DNA of 5,409 nucleotides from Candidatus Aenigmatarchaeota archaeon. Its GTDB lineage: Archaea > Aenigmatarchaeota > Aenigmatarchaeia > QMZP01. The first letter of the stretch is position 1; each line of letters opens with the position of its first letter. The stretch lies in NCBI GenBank assembly GCA_016198605.1, contig JACQIG010000061.1, forward strand, positions 1 to 5,409, in the 5' to 3' direction. The position numbers and the translations under genes are program-made. This document shows, in pieces, positions 1 through 5,350 of this stretch. The notes under the pieces are model-generated. The model was not told the DNA's origin, searched no databases, and saw only the letters and a program-made list of their open reading frames with translations.

Positions 1-45
1 GCACACGAAGGAGCCTACTCACTTCGTTCGTTACGGCTTCCATAA
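1..45 (+). other. Left-edge remnant, possibly the end of an upstream gene
   Basis: All three plus-strand frames are open from the edge. Frame 1 closes with TAA at 43-45, frame 3 closes with TGA at 48-50, and frame 2 runs on into the HerA-like gene. Any of these could be the 3' end of an upstream gene in the same operon, but too little is present to identify a product. A 6-bp inverted repeat (ACGAAG at 5-10, CTTCGT at 23-28) is present with a 12-nt loop. It is short enough to be chance. Confidence 0.25.
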
Positions 46-51
46 GGTGAT
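45..51 (+). promoter_or_regulatory. Shine-Dalgarno site of the HerA-like gene
   Basis: AGGTGAT can pair with the conserved archaeal 16S rRNA 3' end (AUCACCUCC). Seven bases separate it from the ATG at 59, a standard spacing. This favours ATG 59 over the GTG at 47 and the ATG at 50, which overlap the site itself. It is the only clear Shine-Dalgarno site among the gene starts in the window, and no TATA element is seen about 26 nt upstream. This suggests the gene is internal to an operon. Confidence 0.6.
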
Positions 52-58
52 GCGAAAT

Positions 59-2095
59 ATGCTATTGGGGAAGGTCTCCGGCAAGGTAACCACGGGCAAG
101 TTCGCCTTCCGTGCCGAAGCCAAGGTCAGGAAGCTGGATTACGTGATGGCGAAGGACCCTGAAGGGAAGTGGGTGCTGGCCTTTGTGGACTCCATAACAG
201 CATACAAGGATTACAGCATTGCCGAAGCCAGGGTAGTGGGCTACAGGGACGCCCGTGGCTTCTTAAAGACGCCGAGGATACCGTTCGCCTCTGACACGCC
301 TGTCTATTCCGCTGAGAAGGCATTCATCCAGGAGACGATGGGCCTGAGGGAAAATGGCCTGTACATTGGCGTCCTGGAAGGCTACAAGATAAAGGTAATG
401 CTGGCCCCTGAGCATCTTATAAGGAAACATGTTTCCATTTTGGCAAAAACCGGGACGGGCAAGAGCTACCTGGCGGGGGTTTTGCTGGAGGAGCTGGCGG
501 AGGCGCGGATTCCCGTGCTGGTGTTTGACCCGCATGGGGAATACCATACACTGGCATACAGGAACAGCAAGCGGGAGGAGCTGAAGTTCTCGGAGATGTT
601 TGACATAGAGCCGAAATCCTACAAGGACCAGGTGCAGGTCTTCGGGGTAAGGCACGGCAAGCCGCTGAGGCTGAGTTCTGCATTGCAGGCGGAGGACATA
701 CTCCAGATGCTTCCCGCAAAGGTCTCCCAGGGCAACAAGGCGCTGCTGTATACGGCTGTCAGGAACATGGAGAAGGAGGATTATACGCTGAAGGACATAA
801 TAGACGAGATTGAAAAGGGCAAATCCCAGTCCAAATGGGGCCTCATCTCCCTCCTGCAGAACCTTCTTGACACGAAACTGTTCTCGGCAAACCCGACAAG
901 GCCGGAGGAGCTTGTCCAGCCCGGGAAGATAAGCATTATAGACATGAAGGAGGACAGGCCGGACATGCAGGGGATAATAGTCTTCAAAGTGCTGAACGAG
1001 CTCTTTGAGGCTAGGAAGAGGGGAAAAATACCTCCGTGCATGGTGGTTATAGAGGAAGCGCAGAACTTCGCCCCTGAGAGGGGCTACGGGGAGGTGCCCA
1101 GCTCCAAGACCATAAGGACCATAGCCAGCGAGGGCAGGAAGTTCGGAGTTGGCTTGTGTGTGATCTCGCAGAGGCCCGCGAGGGTGGAGAAGAACGTCCT
1201 GTCGCAGTGCAACACGCAGATGATACTGAAGGTGACGAACCCCAATGACCTGGCTGCTATATCGGATTCCGTGGAGGGCGCGATGCCCGGCCTCAAGGAC
1301 GAGATAAGGGACCTGCCGATAGGCGCCGCAGTGATAGTGGGCGCCACCGAGAACCCACTGGTGGTTGACGTCAGGATAAGGAGGAGCGAGCACGGCGGCG
1401 GGGAGAGCGTGAGGGTTGAGAGGGAAGTGGTGGAGGAGCAGCTTGTCTTCATGCCCAGGGTGTCCGAGGGCGACATCAAGAGCGAGTTCAAGGGGCTTGA
1501 GGAGGTCTCCCTGGTGAATTACCCCGCATGGAGGATTGAGTGCAAGGACAAGAGCAACCTCATTGACCTCTACATAGACGGCATAACCGGGGAGATAATG
1601 TTTGAGCAGTACGGCTCCCTGCAGAGGAGCAGGGGGATAAAGAGCCTGCTTTCAGTCTCCGGGGTTGACAGGAAGATACTGCTTTACCTGTTGAGCAACA
1701 AGTCGTCCAATGTGTGGAAGCTGTCTGATGAGATCGGAGTCCCGCTGAAGGAGATTGAGGGCCACGTGAAGGGCCTGGCGGCAAAAGGCATGATATCAAA
1801 AGACGAATACATATGCACAAGCAGGCTTGACCTGAACATGCCCATGGACGTTTCCCTGCTGAAGATCAGCGACACGGTCTCCATGGGGAAGGTGCAGGGC
1901 ACGGCCCTGGACTTCCAGGTCAAGGCGGACTTCGCCAGGGCAGTCTCAGAGATCTGGGGCCTGCACGTCATAAGGATAGAGCCCGTCTACTACCCCTACT
2001 GGCTGGTAAAGCACATGGCGACGAAAGTCCTGATAGACGGCCTGACATCCAGGCTGGACCTGGACACCACAAAGGTGGTGGGGAGGCTGGTTTAG
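59..2095 (+). CDS. HerA/DUF87-family P-loop ATPase with C-terminal winged helix and two YPxW modules
   Basis: A hexameric DNA-translocating ATPase of the HerA/FtsK superfamily. Archaeal HerA works with the nuclease NurA (and Mre11-Rad50) in resecting DNA ends. Numbering below is from a GTG at 47 (682 aa); from the preferred ATG at 59 the protein has 678. Residues about 5-80 look like the HAS-barrel (LLGKVSGKVTTGKF at the start). Walker A is AKTGTGKS (133-140), then DPHGEY (161-166), Walker B VVIEEAQNF (333-341) and the HerA-type stretch EGRKFGVGL plus SQRP (362-377). The part after about 465 is unlike short HerA: it holds NYPAW (491-495), a probable winged helix (539-585) and YYPYW (648-652). 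ATG 59 is chosen because AGGTGAT ends 7 nt before it; GTG 47 and ATG 50 are in-frame alternatives, and the frame stays open to the left edge. No nurA, mre11 or rad50 is visible. The family is certain; a canonical HerA role is not. Confidence 0.93.
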   Translation: MLLGKVSGKVTTGKFAFRAEAKVRKLDYVMAKDPEGKWVLAFVDSITAYKDYSIAEARVVGYRDARGFLKTPRIPFASDTPVYSAEKAFIQETMGLRENGLYIGVLEGYKIKVMLAPEHLIRKHVSILAKTGTGKSYLAGVLLEELAEARIPVLVFDPHGEYHTLAYRNSKREELKFSEMFDIEPKSYKDQVQVFGVRHGKPLRLSSALQAEDILQMLPAKVSQGNKALLYTAVRNMEKEDYTLKDIIDEIEKGKSQSKWGLISLLQNLLDTKLFSANPTRPEELVQPGKISIIDMKEDRPDMQGIIVFKVLNELFEARKRGKIPPCMVVIEEAQNFAPERGYGEVPSSKTIRTIASEGRKFGVGLCVISQRPARVEKNVLSQCNTQMILKVTNPNDLAAISDSVEGAMPGLKDEIRDLPIGAAVIVGATENPLVVDVRIRRSEHGGGESVRVEREVVEEQLVFMPRVSEGDIKSEFKGLEEVSLVNYPAWRIECKDKSNLIDLYIDGITGEIMFEQYGSLQRSRGIKSLLSVSGVDRKILLYLLSNKSSNVWKLSDEIGVPLKEIEGHVKGLAAKGMISKDEYICTSRLDLNMPMDVSLLKISDTVSMGKVQGTALDFQVKADFARAVSEIWGLHVIRIEPVYYPYWLVKHMATKVLIDGLTSRLDLDTTKVVGRLV

Positions 2096-2877
2096 CGCAC
2101 AGCTAGATCATAGACACCCTGAAAGAACTTCTGCCTCGAATTAAGGCTGTATCTTGCCCCTTCTTCAATTTTATCAATGAATCTTTGCATGGTATCAGGC
2201 AATTCACCTGATTTCCATGCGAGATATGCTATTTCTTCAAATTCGGTGGTGTGCTGCTTATCCGCCATGATGTTCTCGGTGAAATATCCCTGGCTCTTGT
2301 AGACTTCTTCCCATGGCAATCCTTTAACGTTAGAGGCTGTCTTTACAAAGGCGTTCCCAAGATAGCTGAATTCCTTTGTGGTAAGCGCCTCAATGCCAAT
2401 GCCCAGGCATCCTATTGCATTCGCAAGGTCCGTATGCATGGTATAAAATAAATGGTCTACTATATATTTTGAGCTGGAAGGATGTTTTGGTATTGACACA
2501 ATTTCCTGGTCAGTCAGGCCCATTGTTCTTAACAGGTCGACTGCAAGAAGAAAATGTGATCTTGATTCATCCGGGTAGCCTCTCTCCACGGCCGCGTTTA
2601 TCGCGAGCAATCTCCCTGCTGCATGGTTATTCACCCTTGCGATGAGATTGCCAACATACCTTGGGAACGCAAGCGAGCCGTGATACATTTGTCTTGCCCA
2701 GTTCTCCACTAGCGACCAAGTCAGTGAGGGGTCTTCCTCTGGTTCCGCAAGGCATTCCATGAAAGGATCGTTCCACAGGGGATGCCCTTCCACTATTTTT
2801 GATGCATCCGTCCAACCCAGATGGAATCTGTCTTCAACCTTTACATCGCCCCTCGCAAGGTCTGTTTCACTTGGCAT
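2092..2877 (-). CDS. Heme-oxygenase-like diiron (HDO; TENA/PqqC/CADD-type) oxidoreductase
   Basis: An all-helical protein of 261 aa, usual for this superfamily, whose members include TenA, PqqC, CADD (p-aminobenzoate formation) and UndA. Numbering is from an in-frame TTG at 2883; ATG 2877 is residue 3. Family signs in order are HPLW (34-37), an aromatic helix around 62-77 (ARQMYHGSLAFPRY), E100 and H110 in ERGYPDESRSH, E165 in GIGIEALTTKEF, and YFTENIMADKQH (200-211). By the CADD-like pattern the six metal ligands would be E100, H110, E165, position 204, D208 and H211. Position 204, normally His, is Asn (codon AAC, 2274-2272). The enzyme may be mononuclear, altered or inactive; the substrate cannot be told. 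ATG 2877 is preferred because a TATA-like box lies 26 nt upstream, predicting a leaderless mRNA. The protein is cytosolic, with no signal peptide. It diverges from the EF-like gene and converges with the HerA-like gene. Confidence 0.8.
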   Translation of the reverse strand: MPSETDLARGDVKVEDRFHLGWTDASKIVEGHPLWNDPFMECLAEPEEDPSLTWSLVENWARQMYHGSLAFPRYVGNLIARVNNHAAGRLLAINAAVERGYPDESRSHFLLAVDLLRTMGLTDQEIVSIPKHPSSSKYIVDHLFYTMHTDLANAIGCLGIGIEALTTKEFSYLGNAFVKTASNVKGLPWEEVYKSQGYFTENIMADKQHTTEFEEIAYLAWKSGELPDTMQRFIDKIEEGARYSLNSRQKFFQGVYDLAVR

Positions 2878-2898
2878 ATACAATTCTTAATAGGATAA

Positions 2899-2907
2899 CT
2901 TTTTAAG
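2899..2907. promoter_or_regulatory. Shared near-palindromic TATA element between divergent genes
   Basis: CTTTTTAAG on the plus strand (CTTAAAAAG on the minus strand) is the only good box-A candidate in the 51-bp gap. Its centre, 2903, is 26 nt from the first base of the minus ATG (2877) and 26 nt from the plus ATG (2929). That is the usual archaeal TATA-to-start distance, so both mRNAs would be leaderless. A purine-rich BRE-like stretch (TAGGATAA, 2891-2898) precedes the box in the plus direction. The minus-side flank is a poorer BRE, which predicts stronger rightward transcription. No Shine-Dalgarno site is present at either start. Confidence 0.6.
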
Positions 2908-2928
2908 CTGGTATTCCAACACCCAATA

Positions 2929-3195
2929 ATGCACGAGCATGAGAAGAAGCTGGTGGGGGAGATTACTCACTTCTTTGGCGAGCTTTCCGTTGCAGTGGTG
3001 GAGCTGGAGCACGGCCTGAAGGTGGGGCAAAAGGTATCCATAGAGGGGCACACGACGGCCTTCATGCAGACCATTGATTCCATGCAGATACGCCAGAAGG
3101 GCGTCGCGGAGGCGAAGAAGGGCGAGTCGGTGGGCATCAAGGTGATAGACAGGGTCAGGCGGGGGGACAAGGTATACCTTGTTGAGGAGTTCTAG
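2929..3195 (+). CDS. Translation elongation factor-like protein (lone EF-Tu domain-2-type beta-barrel)
   Basis: An 88-aa protein matching the small archaeal proteins annotated as translation elongation factor-like. The order of features is KLVGEITHFFGELSVAVVEL (7-26), a GLKVGQKVSIEGH turn-strand block (29-41), TTAFMQTIDSMQI (42-54) and AKKGESVGIKV (62-71). This is the strand pattern of the domain-2 barrel of EF-Tu, EF1A and SelB. There is no GTPase domain: no P-loop, and the length is complete with a start and a stop. In translation GTPases this barrel touches the aminoacyl end of tRNA or the ribosome; what the free-standing version does is not known to me. The ATG start is supported by a TATA box 26 nt upstream. 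The gene ends 6 bp from the convergent transporter. Confidence 0.85.
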   Translation: MHEHEKKLVGEITHFFGELSVAVVELEHGLKVGQKVSIEGHTTAFMQTIDSMQIRQKGVAEAKKGESVGIKVIDRVRRGDKVYLVEEF

Positions 3196-3201
3196 GCATC
3201 G

Positions 3202-4071
3202 TCAGTATAATGCTATCGCCGCAACGCCAGCCACCATGAGCAGGAGGGCCAGGTACTGCTTGGCGTTAAGCCTGTCCTTGTAGGCCAGCCTGCCATACAG
3301 GACAGTTACAAGCGGGTTTGCCGCCGTCAGCGCCGCGATTATGCTAACGCTTGCGTAGGTTATGCCGAGGTTGAAAAAGACCGTGCCCAGGGCGCCGAAT
3401 ATGCCTACCAGGGCCAGGTAGGGGATCATCTTCCTGTTGACGCCGCCGAACGGCTTCCTTGTGATGAGCATGCCAGCCCCTGAAAAGACAAGTATGCCTA
3501 ATTCAAACACGAAGGAAGTCAATATTGGGCCCAGCACGGTCACCGGGATCTTCAACAGAAAGTATATGAGCCCCCATAGGAGGCATGTCAGCAGTGCGAA
3601 TGGTATCCCGCTTGAGGGGCTGAGGATGCCGGACTCCTTGAAGTGCCTGAAGTTGACCGACTCAAGTATGATGCCGGCTATTATGAGCGCGATAGCAAGC
3701 AACTGTATGGGTGTCAGCGCCTCGCTGAAGAATGCCACCGCAAAGAGTATCGTGAACACAAGGGAGGAATTGGCTATGGGCGTGACAACGCCGGCCTTCC
3801 CCACCCTCAGGCCCTTGGCGAAGCTGGCCAGGCCTATGTAACCTATCAGGGCGATCCCTACCGCAATAAGCAGATAATACTGGGAGAACACGGCATCCTG
3901 CCAGAACAGGGCAAGCACGGCGAACAGCAGCGCGCTGAGGAAGATGTTCCTGAAGAATATGGTCTTCCTGACGCCCAAGGACTTGAGCGGCACCTTCATT
4001 ATCGCGTGGTCAAGGCCGTACCCCACCATAGCTATCAGGCCGAAGAGGATGCCGAGGGAGGCGCCGTCCAT
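3202..4071 (-). CDS. EamA/DMT-superfamily ten-helix membrane transporter
   Basis: A predicted integral membrane protein with ten hydrophobic segments, about 289 aa from ATG 4071. Numbered from an in-frame GTG at 4113, helices lie near 18-37, 52-71, 79-99, 108-129, 135-151, 170-187, 192-214, 229-249, 253-275 and 285-302. The two halves are the tandem EamA repeats. Both end in the same arrangement: a helix, a short polar turn with an acidic residue (SEALT at 130-134; KDRLN at 279-283), then a last hydrophobic helix. The family exports or exchanges small metabolites such as amino acids, nucleotide sugars or drugs; the substrate cannot be read from the sequence. ATG 4071 is preferred because the extra 14 residues from the GTG are polar and would overlap kae1 by 7 bp, and an A/T-rich box lies about 27 nt upstream. 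The gene is in the same direction as kae1, so read-through is possible. Confidence 0.88.
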   Translation of the reverse strand: MDGASLGILFGLIAMVGYGLDHAIMKVPLKSLGVRKTIFFRNIFLSALLFAVLALFWQDAVFSQYYLLIAVGIALIGYIGLASFAKGLRVGKAGVVTPIANSSLVFTILFAVAFFSEALTPIQLLAIALIIAGIILESVNFRHFKESGILSPSSGIPFALLTCLLWGLIYFLLKIPVTVLGPILTSFVFELGILVFSGAGMLITRKPFGGVNRKMIPYLALVGIFGALGTVFFNLGITYASVSIIAALTAANPLVTVLYGRLAYKDRLNAKQYLALLLMVAGVAAIALY

Positions 4072-4093
4072 GTGGTATAATTGTGCGCTGGCG

Positions 4094-4103
4094 CTATTAT
4101 TAG
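4094..4103 (-). promoter_or_regulatory. Possible TATA box of the EamA transporter gene
   Basis: On the minus strand CTAATAATAG is centred about 27 nt upstream of the ATG at 4071. Most of the element lies in the 35-bp gap after the kae1 stop (4107-4109). There is no Shine-Dalgarno site before ATG 4071 or before the GTG at 4113. The match to a box A is weaker than at the other promoters here, so co-transcription with kae1 remains equally possible. Confidence 0.35.
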
Positions 4104-4106
4104 AAA

Positions 4107-5078
4107 TCACCACGTGACTTCCACGTCATCGGTCCGCTGGCGGGGCTTGATGTCAATATCCTTTGGAATATTTCCTGACTTGTACATCAGCATTCCCACC
4201 AAGCCTATCATGCTGCCGTTATCACCGCTATATTCCTTCTGCACACATCTGAATCTAGCCCCTCTTTCCCTGCACATCACATCAAGCATTTCCCCCAGCC
4301 TATGGTTGGCAGCCACGCCGCCTGTGAGCATGACTTCATTCTTGCCCACGTGGGCCAGTGCCCTCTCTGTCACTTCGGTGAGCATTGCGAACATGGTCTC
4401 CTGGAGGGAGAAGCAGAGGTCTTCCAGGGGGATCCCATTCTTGGATTTCCTCAGCGCTTCCGTGACTATCCCTGAAAATGACAAGTCCATCCCTTTGACG
4501 ACGTAAGGCAGCTCAATGTATTTTCCTTTCTTGGCAAGGGACTCTATCTTCGGCCCCGCGGGGAAATCCAGTCCCGTCTCCCTTCCGAATTTGTCCAGTG
4601 CATTCCCGATGCCAATGTCCTGTGTCTCGCCAAACACCCTGTAATAATCGTCAATGAGGGATATGACTTGCGTATTGCCCCCTGAGACATACAGCGTCAC
4701 GGGATCCTCCAGGCCTGCCTGGAGCTTGCCTATCTCTATGTGGCCAATACAGTGATTTACTGGAATGATAGGGATTTTATTTTCAGATGACAGTTTCTTT
4801 GCCACCTCTAATCCTACTTTCAGGCACGGTGGCAGGCCGGGGCCCTGGGAGAATGCTATTAGGCCGATGTCCTTCAGGGAGAGCTTTGCCCTTTCTAATG
4901 CGCTATTCAGAACGTCTTGCCAGACTTCTTTATGGTGGCTGGCTACTTCTATCGGTATCAGGCCCCATCCCGCTTTTGGCCTGAACACGTCCCTTGCGTC
5001 GGCAAGGACCCCGCCCTTATCCGAGACTATCCCGACGCCGAAGGTGTGCGCTGTCGCTTCTATGCCCAGGCAGATCAT
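4107..5078 (-). CDS. kae1: KEOPS complex catalytic subunit Kae1 (tRNA t6A37 threonylcarbamoyltransferase)
   Basis: Kae1 transfers the threonylcarbamoyl group from threonylcarbamoyl-AMP (made by Sua5/YrdC) to A37 of ANN-decoding tRNAs, working with Bud32, Cgi121 and Pcc1. The 323-aa length is that of a stand-alone archaeal Kae1. Visible family motifs are GIEATAHTFGVGIV (5-18), SQGPGLPPCLKVG (77-89), the metal-binding HxxxH in NHCIGHIEIG (H109, H113), the nucleotide loop YVSGGNTQV (130-138), the GETQDIGIGNALDKFGRE block (150-167), PAGPKIE (173-179), KGMDLSFSG (195-203), GGVAANHR (253-260) and the metal-site aspartate in GDNGSM (D286). All expected catalytic and metal positions look intact. There is no C-terminal Bud32 kinase domain and no bud32, pcc1 or cgi121 nearby. 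ATG 5078 fits the family N terminus and has a TATA-like box at the leaderless distance. Confidence 0.97.
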   Translation of the reverse strand: MICLGIEATAHTFGVGIVSDKGGVLADARDVFRPKAGWGLIPIEVASHHKEVWQDVLNSALERAKLSLKDIGLIAFSQGPGLPPCLKVGLEVAKKLSSENKIPIIPVNHCIGHIEIGKLQAGLEDPVTLYVSGGNTQVISLIDDYYRVFGETQDIGIGNALDKFGRETGLDFPAGPKIESLAKKGKYIELPYVVKGMDLSFSGIVTEALRKSKNGIPLEDLCFSLQETMFAMLTEVTERALAHVGKNEVMLTGGVAANHRLGEMLDVMCRERGARFRCVQKEYSGDNGSMIGLVGMLMYKSGNIPKDIDIKPRQRTDDVEVTW

Positions 5079-5098
5079 AGTATAGATATAGAAAGAGA

Positions 5099-5111
5099 CT
5101 TTAATTATTAA
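5099..5111 (-). promoter_or_regulatory. Predicted TATA region of kae1
   Basis: On the minus strand TTAATAATTAAAG covers positions -33 to -21 relative to the A of the kae1 ATG at 5078. This places its core at about -26, as for the other leaderless starts here. There is no Shine-Dalgarno motif before the ATG. The element overlaps the TAA stop (5110-5108) of the small gene upstream, so kae1 can be transcribed on its own as well as by read-through. Confidence 0.5.
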
Positions 5112-5290
5112 TCAAACTTCGTTTGCCTGAGCCTTTCAAGGACGGTTGAGTAATAATGCCCGGAATCCCTGGATTCAGCCATGTCTTCTCCAGTCTGCCT
5201 TACCGCACTCCGGATCACTGCGTGGCTGATTCCTCTCTCTACTAAGAAAGACACATACTCCACAGCCCTTTCAAAGTATTGGTTTGCCAT
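5108..5290 (-). CDS. Unrecognised 60-residue helical protein upstream of kae1
   Basis: I do not recognise this family. From ATG 5290 the protein is 60 aa with no cysteine, no signal peptide and no membrane helix. Three helices are likely (about 4-18, 21-34 and 44-56), with the middle stretch ERGISHAVIRSAVRQTGED having the rhythm of a helix-turn-helix. Charge is nearly balanced (8 Arg/Lys, 9 Asp/Glu). AGG arginine codons are used as in the neighbours, which supports it being real, and no longer competing frame exists here. It lies 29 bp upstream of kae1 on the same strand. The start is uncertain: GTG 5296 (62 aa) is 28-29 nt from the centre of the TATA element at 5321-5328 and could be a near-leaderless start, while ATG 5290 would leave a leader of about 8 nt without a Shine-Dalgarno site. 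Confidence 0.6.
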   Translation of the reverse strand: MANQYFERAVEYVSFLVERGISHAVIRSAVRQTGEDMAESRDSGHYYSTVLERLRQTKFD

Positions 5291-5320
5291 AAGCACAGAA
5301 GTAGCTATAGGCCTGCAATG

Positions 5321-5328
5321 TTTATAAA
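5321..5328. promoter_or_regulatory. Shared perfectly palindromic TATA element
   Basis: TTTATAAA reads the same on both strands and is a close match to the archaeal box A. Its centre is 26-27 nt from the plus-strand ATG at 5351, predicting a leaderless mRNA. In the other direction the same distance falls near 5298, next to the GTG at 5296 and 8 nt before the ATG at 5290 of the small minus-strand gene. On the minus side the preceding bases GTAAAGC are a possible BRE. It is the best TATA candidate for either gene in the 60-bp gap. Confidence 0.6.
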
Positions 5329-5350
5329 GCTTTACAAGCGTTTAATAATC

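Noticed and set aside
5..28. ACGAAG/CTTCGT inverted repeat as a terminator or operator
   Set aside because: The stem is only 6 bp with a 12-nt loop and no T-run, and the left context is missing, so chance is a sufficient explanation.
263..1393. Long minus-strand open frame of 376 codons inside the HerA-like gene
   Set aside because: It lies wholly antisense to a clear ATPase gene. The translation is rich in His, Leu and Arg without motifs, as expected from the reverse of a GC-rich AGG-biased gene.
2092..2877. Assigning the HDO gene as TenA thiaminase, PqqC or CADD specifically
   Set aside because: The ligand pattern is of the metal-binding HDO type, not the TenA Cys type. The tyrosine and lysine residues that would define a p-aminobenzoate-forming CADD cannot be placed with confidence, and the N204 change makes a subfamily transfer unsafe.
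4072..4113. GTG at 4113 as the transporter start, overlapping the kae1 stop
   Set aside because: It adds a polar 14-residue lead without a Shine-Dalgarno site. ATG 4071 sits just before the first helix and about 27 nt from an A/T box. Coupled start at the GTG is not excluded.
3643..4506. Plus-strand open frames opposite the transporter and kae1
   Set aside because: Both strands cannot easily be real here. The opposite frames show clear family motifs (EamA repeats, Kae1 sites), while these show none.
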